A stretch of 64,000 nucleotides of DNA from UBA1664 sp964531715 (GTDB lineage: Bacteria > Pseudomonadota > Alphaproteobacteria > Micavibrionales > UBA1664), in the NCBI GenBank assembly GCA_964531715.1, contig CAZHEE010000001.1, forward strand, positions 186,001 through 250,000, given 5' to 3'. A program made the position numbers and the translations under genes. Shown piece by piece: positions 43,040 through 52,078 of the stretch. How positions within the stretch are numbered: position 1 is the stretch's first letter; every line of letters begins with the position of its first letter. The notes under the pieces were generated by a model that was not told the origin of the DNA, did no database searches, and worked only from the letters and a program-made list of their open reading frames with translations.

Positions 43040-44950
43040 ATGCGCATGAGTAAATTACCTGTCACGCATCCACTTGAAAATATCAGAAATTTTGCGATTA
43101 TTGCCCATATTGACCATGGAAAGTCGACGCTTGCCGATCGGTTAATCCAGACTTGCGGCGGGTTGGAGGAACGCGAAATGCGCGAGCAAGTACTTGATTC
43201 AATGGATATTGAGAAAGAACGCGGTATCACAATTAAGGCGCAAACCGTTCGCCTGTCCTACAGGGGAAAAGACGGCGTTGAGTATCAACTCAATATTATG
43301 GACACGCCCGGTCATGTGGATTTTGCCTATGAGGTCTCACGCTCGCTTGCCGCGTGTGAGGGGTCGCTCCTCATTGTTGATGCGACACAAGGCGTTGAGG
43401 CTCAAACCCTTGCCAATGTTTATCAAGCTATTGATAATAATCATGAAATTATTCCCGTTATCAATAAAATCGACTTGCCCGCCGCGGATGTAGAGCGCGT
43501 TAAAGAGCAAATTGAGGATGTCATTGGTATTGACGCCAGCGATGCAATCGAGGTTTCGGGTAAAACAGGGATTGGTATTGAGGATCTGCTTGAGGCGATT
43601 GTCACGCGCTTGCTTGCCCCCTCACTATCGTTATCCCCGACCCCGAGCGGGGATCAGGCGAAACAGGCCCCCGCTCAAGGCGGGGGTGACGAAGAAAAAG
43701 GCGGGGGTGACGGAACTGCTCTCCCTACAAAAGCCCTTCTCGTTGACTCATGGTATGATGCCTATCTCGGCGTTGTAATTTTGGTGCGCGTCATGGAAGG
43801 CACCTTAAGAAAAAATCAGAAAATCAGATTTATGAAGGCCGCGGCAACGCGCGAGATTGACCGTGTGGGTATGTTTACGCCGAAACCTGTTATGCTGGAT
43901 GCGCTTGGCCCTGGGGAGATGGGCTTCATCACGGCTTCTATTAAAGATATCAGCGATACAAAAGTCGGCGATACTATCACGGATGAGAAAAACCCGTGCG
44001 CCGAGGCTCTACCGGGGTTTAAACCATCCATTCCGATGGTGTTTTGCTCCCTCTTCCCCGTGGATGCCAGCGATTTTGAGCATCTGCGCGATAGTCTGGG
44101 TAAGCTCGCGCTCAATGATGCGTCACTGCATTTTGAGCCTGAAAATTCGCAAGCGCTCGGGCTTGGGTTCAGGTGTGGCTTTCTTGGGCTTCTTCATATG
44201 GAGATTATTCAGGAGCGGTTGAGTCGTGAGTTTGACCTCGACCTCATCCCCACCGCGCCCAGTGTTGTTTATAAATTGCACATGACGAATGGCGAAGTGA
44301 TGGATCTCTATAACCCTGCCGATATGCCCGATGTCGTGAAGATTGACAAGATTGAGGAGCCTGTCATCAAGGCGACAATTCTCGTGCCGGATGAGTATCT
44401 CGGCGGCTTGCTCCAGCTTTGCGAAGAACGACGGGGTAAACAGGTGACGCTGACCTATGTGGGAAACCGCGCGATGATGGTTTATAATCTGCCGCTGAAT
44501 GAGGTTGTGTTTGATTTTTACGACCGTTTAAAATCAATTTCCCGTGGCTATGCCTCTTTTGATTATGAGCTGGATGGGTATCAGGCTGAAAAACTTGTAA
44601 AGATGGACATTCGCGTCAATGATGAGCCGGTGGATGCACTCGCCATGATTGTGCATGAAAGCCAGGCCGAACGCCGCGGGCGACAGTTATGCGAGCGGTT
44701 AAAGGACCTTATCCCGCGCCAGATGTTCAAAATCGCGATTCAGGCGGCGATTGGGGCCCGGGTGATCGCACGTGAAACGCTCTCGGCCTATCGGAAAGAC
44801 GTGACGGCAAAGCTTTATGGCGGTGATGTGACGCGAAAGAACAAACTGCTTGAAAAGCAGAAGAAGGGAAAGAAGAAAATGCGCCAGTACGGGAATGTTG
44901 AGATCCCGCAAAGCGCATTTATCAACGCCCTTAAAATGGGTGATAATTAG
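43040..44950 (+). CDS. lepA: Elongation factor 4 (LepA) with an internal insertion
   Basis: A 636-residue translation GTPase that acts on stalled or back-translocated ribosomes. The G domain has AHIDHGKST (22-30), DTPGHVDF and NKIDLPAA, and the C-terminal domain ends YGNVEIPQSAFINAL. The family is usually near 600 residues. The excess is explained by about 30 residues inserted after LLEAIVTRLLAP and before ALPTKALLVDSWYD, at the join between the G domain and domain 2; the insert is encoded by a palindromic element. Start may be ATG 43040 or 43046; no strong ribosome site. Confidence 0.95.
   Translation: MRMSKLPVTHPLENIRNFAIIAHIDHGKSTLADRLIQTCGGLEEREMREQVLDSMDIEKERGITIKAQTVRLSYRGKDGVEYQLNIMDTPGHVDFAYEVSRSLAACEGSLLIVDATQGVEAQTLANVYQAIDNNHEIIPVINKIDLPAADVERVKEQIEDVIGIDASDAIEVSGKTGIGIEDLLEAIVTRLLAPSLSLSPTPSGDQAKQAPAQGGGDEEKGGGDGTALPTKALLVDSWYDAYLGVVILVRVMEGTLRKNQKIRFMKAAATREIDRVGMFTPKPVMLDALGPGEMGFITASIKDISDTKVGDTITDEKNPCAEALPGFKPSIPMVFCSLFPVDASDFEHLRDSLGKLALNDASLHFEPENSQALGLGFRCGFLGLLHMEIIQERLSREFDLDLIPTAPSVVYKLHMTNGEVMDLYNPADMPDVVKIDKIEEPVIKATILVPDEYLGGLLQLCEERRGKQVTLTYVGNRAMMVYNLPLNEVVFDFYDRLKSISRGYASFDYELDGYQAEKLVKMDIRVNDEPVDALAMIVHESQAERRGRQLCERLKDLIPRQMFKIAIQAAIGARVIARETLSAYRKDVTAKLYGGDVTRKNKLLEKQKKGKKKMRQYGNVEIPQSAFINALKMGDN
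43624..43713 (+). repeat. In-frame palindromic element in lepA
   Basis: CCCCGACCCCGAGCGGGG forms one hairpin and CCCCCGCTCAAGGCGGGGG the next, with a further GGCGGGGGTGACGG at the end. It encodes PTPSGDQAKQAPAQGGGD and a G-rich tail without loss of frame. The element in the BPL_N gene is nearly identical in the PSGD...QAPAQGGG part. Confidence 0.9.
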
Positions 44951-44957
44951 GTATAAT

Positions 44958-45054
44958 CGTCATTGCACGAGCATGCCCCGACGAAGGCCGGGGTGCAATC
45001 CAGAAAATAGCTGCTGGATTACACGTGTTTTCTATCGAAAAACGTGTAATGACG
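44958..45054. repeat. Double-hairpin CGTCATT element, copy 4
   Basis: CGTCATTGCACG at the left carries an inner GCCCCGACGAAGGCCGGGG hairpin, then TGCAATCCAG; the right half is TGGATTACACGTG...ACGTGTAATGACG. It separates lepA from ctaG. Confidence 0.85.
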
Positions 45055-45126
45055 AGTAACACTGTTCCGCAAACTAAAGTTAAAAGCCATTTGAAAAAAG
45101 CGGAAATAATCATATAATCTTTTCAA

Positions 45127-45732
45127 ATGAATAATGATGCCAAAGCCATCCATGACAAGAACACAAAAACGCTTTTAACCGTATTTGGCGTTGTGTTCGG
45201 TATGGTCGGATTGGCCTTTGCATCCGTTCCTTTATATGACCTTTTTTGCCGTGTGACAGGCTTTGGCGGAACGACTCAAATTTCGGCACAAGCCCCTGAT
45301 ATCATTCTCGACCGTACAATTAATGTGAAATTCACTACAAGTGTGAATCAGAAATTGCCTTGGGATTTTGAATCCGAGATGCGCGAGCTGTCTGTTAATG
45401 TCGGACAGGAAGCGCTCATAAATTTTGTTGCTCAAAATACAGGGCAAGAACCCGTTGCAGGCACTGCAATTTATAATGTGACGCCCTTAAAAGTTGGAAA
45501 ATATTTTCATAAAACGCAGTGTTTCTGCTTTGATTATCAGGTTCTACGCCCGAATGAGCGGATGAACATGCCAGTGATGTTTTATATTGACCCCACAATA
45601 GCCGATGACCCGAATATGGAGGATATTACAACAATCACGCTTTCCTATAGTTACTTTAAATCCGAGTCGACGGAATTGGATAATGCAATGGAAGATTTGA
45701 ACACTCTTCCTGTTAAGGCAGGACGCTCTTAA
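45127..45732 (+). CDS. ctaG: Cytochrome c oxidase assembly protein CtaG/Cox11
   Basis: A 201-residue Cox11-type copper chaperone that loads CuB of cytochrome aa3 oxidase. One N-terminal membrane helix (about 15-35), then a periplasmic beta-sandwich with the copper motif KTQCFCFDYQ and RMNMPVMFYIDP. The usual coxB, coxA and ctaB genes are not found upstream; lepA is there instead. Followed by coxC after 81 nt. Confidence 0.95.
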   Translation: MNNDAKAIHDKNTKTLLTVFGVVFGMVGLAFASVPLYDLFCRVTGFGGTTQISAQAPDIILDRTINVKFTTSVNQKLPWDFESEMRELSVNVGQEALINFVAQNTGQEPVAGTAIYNVTPLKVGKYFHKTQCFCFDYQVLRPNERMNMPVMFYIDPTIADDPNMEDITTITLSYSYFKSESTELDNAMEDLNTLPVKAGRS

Positions 45733-45813
45733 AAATCGCTTGGTTCATGTGGTCAAATTTAATAGTATTTTAAGCGTTGGCAGCTATCGTATACAAAAAA
45801 GGATTACGAAAAC

Positions 45814-46641
45814 ATGGGCGATTATATAGAATATGACACAACGGGAAGACCGCATCCTTATCACATTGTAAGGCCGAGCATCTGGCCTTTGGCCTCGTCT
45901 TTTGCGGCAGGGTTGCTTGGATTGGGTGCCGTGTTTTTCATGCATGATAAAGGCCCTGCCCTCATGATTGTCGGCCTCATTGCAACGCTTGCCACCATGT
46001 TTTTCTGGTGGCGCGAAGTATTGTTTGAAGCGGTCGTTGAGAAAGCACATAGCGCGATTGCGAAAATCGGTTTCCGTTTCGGTATGATGCTCTTTATCTT
46101 ATCGGAACTGATGTTTTTTGTGGCCTTTTTCTGGGCATTTTTTAATTTCTCCCTGTTTCCGGATGGCGGCGTCTGGCCCCCTGAGGGCATTAAGATGGTT
46201 AATCCGCTTGACCTGCCGCTCATGATGACAATGATTTTGCTGCTTTCAGGCTGTACAGTCACTTGGGCGCATGCGGCAATTATGGAAGATGATAATGAGA
46301 GTTTTAAGCTCGCGCTTGGGCTGACAGTTTTGCTCGGTATCGGGTTTATGGGCTTTCAAACTTACGAATATATTTATTTGGCTAAAAATTATTTCGGTAT
46401 AACGGATGGTGTATTTGGCTCAACCTTTTATATGGCAACGGGGTTTCACGGTTTCCATGTTCTGGTCGGGACAATTTACCTCGCCGTTTGCTGGTTACGC
46501 GCACGCGCCAATCACTTTACAAAAGAAAGTCATTTCGGGTTTGAAGGCGCTGCCTGGTACTGGCATTTTGTGGATGTTGTTTGGCTTTTCCTATTTGTCG
46601 CCGTCTATTTCTGGGGCAGTGGCGATGCGGTCGCGCGATAA
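45814..46641 (+). CDS. coxC: Cytochrome c oxidase subunit III
   Basis: A 275-residue integral membrane subunit of aa3-type oxidase with about seven helices. Signatures: WPLASSFAAGLLGLG at the first helix, MFFVAFFWAFFNFSLFP, and the C-terminal GFHGFHVLVGTIYL and EGAAWYWHFVDVVWLFLF. The stop is 3 nt before the DUF983 gene. Confidence 0.97.
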   Translation: MGDYIEYDTTGRPHPYHIVRPSIWPLASSFAAGLLGLGAVFFMHDKGPALMIVGLIATLATMFFWWREVLFEAVVEKAHSAIAKIGFRFGMMLFILSELMFFVAFFWAFFNFSLFPDGGVWPPEGIKMVNPLDLPLMMTMILLLSGCTVTWAHAAIMEDDNESFKLALGLTVLLGIGFMGFQTYEYIYLAKNYFGITDGVFGSTFYMATGFHGFHVLVGTIYLAVCWLRARANHFTKESHFGFEGAAWYWHFVDVVWLFLFVAVYFWGSGDAVAR

Positions 46642-46644
46642 TTA

Positions 46645-47010
46645 TTGATGACTACTAACCGCGACCTTGTTGTTTCATCCTTAAAGTGCTTATGCCCGCA
46701 ATGCGGAAAGGACAACATTTTCCCACATCGCCTGACCCTTACTGTTAAGGATCAATGTACCGCATGCGGATTGGACTTAAAAAATCATGATAGCGGTGAC
46801 GGCCCTGCCTTTTTCCTGCTTTCTGTCCTTTGTATCGTGATTACGCCTTTGGCTCTATGGTTTGCGGCGGTGACGGATTTACCGCTTTGGCTTTACGCCA
46901 TTATTTGGACTTTAGTGTGTCTTGCTGCTTGTATCGTAACGCTTCAACCGCTGAAAACTTATTTCATCACCCTGAATTTTAAGCATCGTGATGGCGCGCA
47001 TGGGGTTTAA
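46645..47010 (+). CDS. DUF983 family protein
   Basis: A 121-residue protein with a zinc-ribbon-like N-terminus (CPQCGK and CTACGL) and two C-terminal membrane helices (about 48-68 and 77-97). DUF983 genes commonly lie between coxC and SURF1 in alphaproteobacteria, and that is the order here, so a part in oxidase assembly is likely but unproved. Confidence 0.88.
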   Translation: MMTTNRDLVVSSLKCLCPQCGKDNIFPHRLTLTVKDQCTACGLDLKNHDSGDGPAFFLLSVLCIVITPLALWFAAVTDLPLWLYAIIWTLVCLAACIVTLQPLKTYFITLNFKHRDGAHGV

Positions 47011-47017
47011 GCTTTGT

Positions 47018-47110
47018 CGTCATTGCACGTTTTATGAAATAAATACGTGCAATCCAGATCGCTATTGTGGATTACACGTATTGAACATAAGTTCAAACGT
47101 GTAATAACGA
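47018..47110. repeat. Double-hairpin CGTCATT element, copy 5
   Basis: CGTCATTGCACG...ACGTGCAATCCAG then TGGATTACACGT...ACGTGTAATAACG, directly between the DUF983 gene and the SURF1-like gene, inside a presumed operon. Confidence 0.85.
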
Positions 47111-47129
47111 TAATTTTTGAATTTTAAAT

Positions 47130-47807
47130 ATGGCAGTAAAAAATATAATAACATTTTTAGTCTTGGTAGCGGCAGTCGCACTTATGCTCCGCCTCGGGTT
47201 TTGGCAGCTTGAAAGATTGCAGTGGAAAGAGGCTATCCTCGCGGATATTGAGGCTCAACACAATGCCGACCCAATGCAAAATCCTCTTAATTTAGAAAAT
47301 GCAACAGAATTTGAGAGTGGTTACATTGAAGGAAAATTTAATGATAATTTAATTTCAATACAGCCTCGCACTAGTAAAGGCAAAGCTGGGCAGCATATCT
47401 ATGGTATTATAGTAACAGAAGATGGACAAAATCTTGCTGTTAACTATGGTTGGCTTCCTGCAGGTGAAACATTAAGGTATGCTGATTTATACACTGGTCG
47501 TTTTTTTGGTTATTTAAAAAAAGCTGATAAAGTTAGCAGTTTCATTCCAGAAAATGACTATAAAAATAATAATTGGTATAGCTTTAATAGCAATGATTTT
47601 AAACGCTATTTTAATTTAGATCATTTAAATGATAAAATTTTATATTCAACTGTTTCTCTTCCTTCAAGCAACATTCAACCTTTTGAAGGTTTACCTCAAC
47701 CGCGCAATAAACATGCGCAATATGCAATTTTCTGGTTTTTTATGGCGGGGCTATTGGTTTTCTTAAGCGGCTATTATCTTTATTCCGCTCGCTCCAAAAC
47801 ACCTTGA
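47130..47807 (+). CDS. SURF1-family cytochrome oxidase assembly protein
   Basis: A 225-residue SURF1 protein: N-terminal membrane helix (about 5-23) with LGFWQLERLQWKE, a periplasmic domain with VNYGWLP, and a C-terminal helix after NKHAQYAIFWFFMAGLLVF. It helps insert haem a into subunit I. The two ends have the composition of the surrounding genes, but bases about 47280-47700 are much A+T-richer, with many AAT, TTA and AAA codons, which suggests that the middle was replaced by recombination. The 3' end overlaps the convergent TPR gene by 28 nt. Confidence 0.9.
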   Translation: MAVKNIITFLVLVAAVALMLRLGFWQLERLQWKEAILADIEAQHNADPMQNPLNLENATEFESGYIEGKFNDNLISIQPRTSKGKAGQHIYGIIVTEDGQNLAVNYGWLPAGETLRYADLYTGRFFGYLKKADKVSSFIPENDYKNNNWYSFNSNDFKRYFNLDHLNDKILYSTVSLPSSNIQPFEGLPQPRNKHAQYAIFWFFMAGLLVFLSGYYLYSARSKTP

Positions 47808-50704
47808 AAAAGATCAACTTCCGAAGTGACATCCATCAAGGTCTGTCGGTCGGCAAGGCTTGAGATATTTTGCGGTCGGGTCACAACCTGAAATTGTTTA
47901 TAAAACGGCGTTTGTTTCATCATCATGTCGTAACGCGCGGAAAAGCGTTGAAGCGCATCATACTGATCAGACAAACTTAACGCGACCGCTTGATTAAGAA
48001 TAAGTTGCGCCTGCTGCTCCGTTGGCGGCTGGCTATCGCTCATATTTTGACGCGCCAGCAATTTACCGAGGCTATCCGATGCCGAGATCCACTTACCCGC
48101 GCGCCAGGCTGTCTCAACCCTTAGGCGGATAACATCATCCGTATCGTCCAGTCCCTCCATCATAAATAAAGCACGTTGCGGGTCACCCAGCTCGGAGAAT
48201 GATTTTGCCTTTAGTAACACAATTTGAGCATTTAAATCATCCTTATCATCACCGCGATATAGCGCCATCATATCATCGACTTGATTAAGGGTTTCAAGTG
48301 CAGCGCGCGCTTCGCCATCAAGAAGCTCAATCCGCGCGATACGCAAACCGCTCAATATCGCCTCTTGCCCTTCGCCCAGCCGTTCCATTTTATCGGTCAA
48401 AACATCCGCCGCCCGTGAATAAAGGCTGATACTCATCAGTTTATCCGCAAGCGCACTAATAAGCGCATTGCCGCGCTCACCAACAGGGGTCAGTTCCTTA
48501 AACTCATCATAAACAGCCACCGCGATAAGCGGGTCGAGGTCTGCAAATTCATTATCCAGAAAGATGGATTGATACGCTTCTGTCATCATACGGACAATCG
48601 CGCGGCGGTCTTTCTCCGAAGGTGTTTGAGTTGCCGCACGTTTGAGGGTAGTGAGCCCGCGCCGCGGTTGCGCATTTTGAATGTAGAGCTTTCCAAGGCT
48701 CGCCTGAATATCAAATTCCATGCTGTCACCACGCCAGGCAAAGCGTAAACGCTCCATCCGTTTAATAGCCTCATCCAAATCAATCACATCACGGGCAAGC
48801 TCATCTTGAACAAGGAGCATCTCACTTCTGATACCATAAGGGCCAAGCTTATCACCCTTCGCCGCTTTATAGAGATTGGCAATGCCTTCATCGGGCCGCC
48901 CGGTCATAAGTTGCGCACGCCCTTTCAAATAGGCAATCGTTGCCCTATCATCCAAAGTCAGGCGGTATTTTTGACTTTTCAGATTATCCTCTAAAATCTC
49001 TGTCAGTCCTAATGCCTCATTGGCTTCACCTTGCTCAAGCATCGCATAGGTTAACGGCGCGAGGACTTTTTGCCTGATTGGATAAGGATAAACAGCCGCC
49101 AAAACCGCATTATCCTGAAAGTTTTCCAATGCCCTTTCGTGATTGCCGAGTGCGGCATGCGTTGCCGCACGCCATAAACCTGCCTCGGCTATTCCCGATA
49201 TATCTTGAGCGGACAAATATTGTATAGCCGTATCATATTGCCCTGCCAGATAATGCGCCGCACCGCGTAAGGCCTTATATTCGGATGCTTGCCTGATTTG
49301 AGGATTTAGAGCGGAAGCGAGCGACAGATAGCCTAAAGCCTCCTGCCCTAATGTTTGGGACAGGCTTAACTTTGCAAGGTCGAGTATGACATCAAGCTTT
49401 CCCTCATCCGCCGTCATTGCGAGAAAACCGTCCAGGTCACGCCGCCTGTCAGGGAAATCTTCTGCGCGAACACCCCCGCCCCAATCAGGGAAATAATATA
49501 TACGCTCTAAAAGTGTTTGAGGTGGCGCGCTATCTTCAAAATTTTGTGTATCATTTTTATTTTGCGTATAACTTTGAATAATAGCGGCATGTGATTCAGG
49601 GGCGATGTTGAGACCTTCGGCATGTGTAATTGTAATAAAATCATTTGCCGCCTCAACACGCAAACCATCAGAGGCAGGTTTAATCGCCGCACCGATAATT
49701 GATGGTAAAACTGCAAAATCCGTAAATTGATAAGCCCTGTTCATGCCTGATTGAACTCGCTTCACCGTTACTACGGCCAAATTATCACCGTAATCAGGAT
49801 CAGAAAGCTTGAGCAATTTAGAGATATTTTGCATCGGAATAACGATTTGAGGATTATCAGTCTCAACCAGACGGCGACGGATATTCGGGCTTTTAATCTG
49901 GGGATTAATGTCCGAAATAACCAAACGCCAAATCAGTCCCCGCCCTTCAGCACGAATATAAGCCCCCTTCGGCAGCGGCATCATCCATGCCCTGCCATTT
50001 GCCATTTCAATGTCTTGCAGTGACCACTTCAAATCAAGCCCTGCCCCCGCAATCTGTGGTAGGACAGCCATGTCCTCTTGGTCGGTGACAATGAACAAAC
50101 GCTGATAGCGTTGGAAGACACTTAATCCGAATGGCGTTGTTGAGGAGATTGTAATCATGGTTGGGTCGGCAAGAGGGGGCAACGTCTGCGCCGTAGGCAG
50201 AGGCGGACTGTCTTCCTCCACAAGCTTAACAAGCGGAGCCTGCTCTGGCTGAATTTGCGTCGGCTCGGTCTCCAAGGCAGGCGTAGGCGTCGGCTCTATA
50301 ACTTCGGCTATTGGCTCTGCCTCTGTTTCTGGCTTTGGTAGTTCAACAGCATTTTGTAATGCGCTCAACCTGTCCATATCCAGAAAAATATCAAGGATGA
50401 TGCGTCCGCCAATCTCAAAATAACGTGTATTATCAACCGCCTCATTCAGGGTTAGTGTTAGTGTCTTACCGTCACTATTAATATCCGAAACACCGCGAAT
50501 TTGACCTTGCAGATACACTATATCGCTTTCCCCTATATTGTCGGAAAGCGTTATACTTACCCGATTATCAATTGTATCAATGGATAGCGCATCCTCAATC
50601 GTCAGCCGATCATAAAGATCACGTTGAAATACGCTTACGTCTGCCGCTTGACTAAACGAAAGAGGCAGAATAACAGCAATGATTAAAGCGAGTAAAAAAC
50701 GCAT
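47780..50704 (-). CDS. Large periplasmic TPR-repeat protein of the chemotaxis operon
   Basis: A 974-residue exported protein. ATG 50704 is chosen because it opens with a signal peptide (residues 1-20, MRFLLALIIAVILPLSFSQA-AD); a start at 50764 would bury it. The first 300 residues carry two beta-rich segments around a P/E/T-rich linker, the rest (about 470-970) consists of TPR-like helical repeats. I do not recognise the family. It lies downstream of cheY, cheZ and two MotB-like genes on the same strand, so a role in motility or surface machinery is inferred from position only. Confidence 0.75.
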   Translation of the reverse strand: MRFLLALIIAVILPLSFSQAADVSVFQRDLYDRLTIEDALSIDTIDNRVSITLSDNIGESDIVYLQGQIRGVSDINSDGKTLTLTLNEAVDNTRYFEIGGRIILDIFLDMDRLSALQNAVELPKPETEAEPIAEVIEPTPTPALETEPTQIQPEQAPLVKLVEEDSPPLPTAQTLPPLADPTMITISSTTPFGLSVFQRYQRLFIVTDQEDMAVLPQIAGAGLDLKWSLQDIEMANGRAWMMPLPKGAYIRAEGRGLIWRLVISDINPQIKSPNIRRRLVETDNPQIVIPMQNISKLLKLSDPDYGDNLAVVTVKRVQSGMNRAYQFTDFAVLPSIIGAAIKPASDGLRVEAANDFITITHAEGLNIAPESHAAIIQSYTQNKNDTQNFEDSAPPQTLLERIYYFPDWGGGVRAEDFPDRRRDLDGFLAMTADEGKLDVILDLAKLSLSQTLGQEALGYLSLASALNPQIRQASEYKALRGAAHYLAGQYDTAIQYLSAQDISGIAEAGLWRAATHAALGNHERALENFQDNAVLAAVYPYPIRQKVLAPLTYAMLEQGEANEALGLTEILEDNLKSQKYRLTLDDRATIAYLKGRAQLMTGRPDEGIANLYKAAKGDKLGPYGIRSEMLLVQDELARDVIDLDEAIKRMERLRFAWRGDSMEFDIQASLGKLYIQNAQPRRGLTTLKRAATQTPSEKDRRAIVRMMTEAYQSIFLDNEFADLDPLIAVAVYDEFKELTPVGERGNALISALADKLMSISLYSRAADVLTDKMERLGEGQEAILSGLRIARIELLDGEARAALETLNQVDDMMALYRGDDKDDLNAQIVLLKAKSFSELGDPQRALFMMEGLDDTDDVIRLRVETAWRAGKWISASDSLGKLLARQNMSDSQPPTEQQAQLILNQAVALSLSDQYDALQRFSARYDMMMKQTPFYKQFQVVTRPQNISSLADRQTLMDVTSEVDLFQGVLERAE

Positions 50705-50790
50705 CGTATTTAAAGTATAAACGAGTTTTGAAATGACAGCCAGTGACCGCACTTTCAAAATCACTCTTATCCCTTGTTTTTATAGATGCT

Positions 50791-51426
50791 TTAAGGGGCA
50801 ACCCTTCGTCCATCATTTGACTGGATGGCTATAGCAAACAAGGCATCATTCTTCGATTCCGATGGTGATGCCATCCTTATATCAATCGGTTTACGATATC
50901 GCATATCGCGCAAAATTCCGCCGAGTGATTGCATCTCGCGCAAGCCGCTGCCTTGATCGCGATAATAAGATACAAGCGTAATTTGATTATCCAAGCTCTC
51001 AAAAAAATTCTCTAGGCGATTGAGAAAGAATATAAATTCTCTATTACTGACCTGCATATTTTTGTTGGGATTTATGTAGAGATGATTTTTATTCCCCTCT
51101 ATTATAATTTTATTAGTCAATTTTCGATCCATAAGCGCCTGATTCAGCAAGGCTTTCAGATACTCTAAATCTTCAGCCAAGCCAAAATTCATGCGACTGA
51201 TATTCAGGCCTTCATCATTGCCTGCCTGTAATGGTGTACCCTTAAATTCCGCCGAATCAAAAACCGTCACGCCCAGTTTTTGTTGATATCGTTCGACCTC
51301 AGGTTCCGAAATCGCATAGAGGAGAACAAAAAATGTCAACATTAATGCAATAACATCCGTGAATGAGATAAGCCAAATTGGCGGGCCGTTTTGACCTTCA
51401 TCTTTAAGTGCTTTTGACCGACGCAT
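50791..51426 (-). CDS. MotB-like membrane protein with conserved Asp
   Basis: A 211-residue protein with one N-terminal membrane helix. PPIWLISFTDVIALMLTFFV matches the MotB helix, and D24 sits where the proton-binding Asp of MotB stands. After a linker the C-terminal domain has the layout of OmpA/MotB peptidoglycan-binding folds (ITLVSYYRDQGSG) but lacks the usual consensus. It overlaps the preceding gene by 1 nt (TAATG). MotA is not in the window. Probably a stator-type component. Confidence 0.72.
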   Translation of the reverse strand: MRRSKALKDEGQNGPPIWLISFTDVIALMLTFFVLLYAISEPEVERYQQKLGVTVFDSAEFKGTPLQAGNDEGLNISRMNFGLAEDLEYLKALLNQALMDRKLTNKIIIEGNKNHLYINPNKNMQVSNREFIFFLNRLENFFESLDNQITLVSYYRDQGSGLREMQSLGGILRDMRYRKPIDIRMASPSESKNDALFAIAIQSNDGRRVAP

Positions 51427-52076
51427 TAAAAATCCGCCTTATCAAATTGAAATTGGAAATAGGCGGGATTACCTTTTGAGAGCGTGATATTAAACCTCTC
51501 CGCGTTTAAACCGGCATCAACAAACCGTTGTTCATAGGTCAAAAGCTCATCCAAAGAGGCCCGCGCGCGACCTGATAGAGGGTCGCGAACATAAGATATT
51601 ATTGAGAGATTATAATCCTTTTCACCATCTTTAATATTCAGAATTCGAACAAAAACGGGAATAAGTTGATTGGATAGCCGGTCAAAGCGATCTTTCTCCA
51701 TCCGCACCGCCATTGTTTGACCCGTAATGCTGTTCTCGGTCAACTCAACAGATAAACCCGGCAAAATGGATTGCAACATCGCCTCCATACTTTCCAGACT
51801 ATCGCCCTCATTAACATTGTCTTGAGAGCGATCATCGGCAGTTTCCGCCTCAAACTGTGTCTCGGCAAACCGTTCGGCGAATGCCAAATCCAGTGATGCA
51901 AACGCCCCTTCAACCTTATCTTCGGAAAAATTTGATACGGTATTGAGAACAATAAAAAAAGCGAGAAGAATGATAAAAAGTGACAGGCTTAAAAGGATTG
52001 AACCACCCTGCCCTGAATTGCCCGCCTCACCGCGTCCGGTCTCAAAGCTATTTGTTCGAGAGCCGTTATAGCGCAT
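51426..52076 (-). CDS. MotB-like membrane protein without the Asp
   Basis: A 216-residue protein of the same plan as its downstream neighbour: a short cytoplasmic N-terminus, one membrane helix (GGSILLSLSLFIILLAFFIV, about 25-45), an acidic linker and a degenerate OmpA-like domain (NLSIISYVRDPLSGRARASL). The helix has no Asp, so it cannot carry protons as MotB does. It lies between cheZ (2-nt gap) and the Asp-bearing paralogue (1-nt overlap), implying equimolar partners. Confidence 0.65.
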   Translation of the reverse strand: MRYNGSRTNSFETGRGEAGNSGQGGSILLSLSLFIILLAFFIVLNTVSNFSEDKVEGAFASLDLAFAERFAETQFEAETADDRSQDNVNEGDSLESMEAMLQSILPGLSVELTENSITGQTMAVRMEKDRFDRLSNQLIPVFVRILNIKDGEKDYNLSIISYVRDPLSGRARASLDELLTYEQRFVDAGLNAERFNITLSKGNPAYFQFQFDKADF

Positions 52077-52078
52077 GA

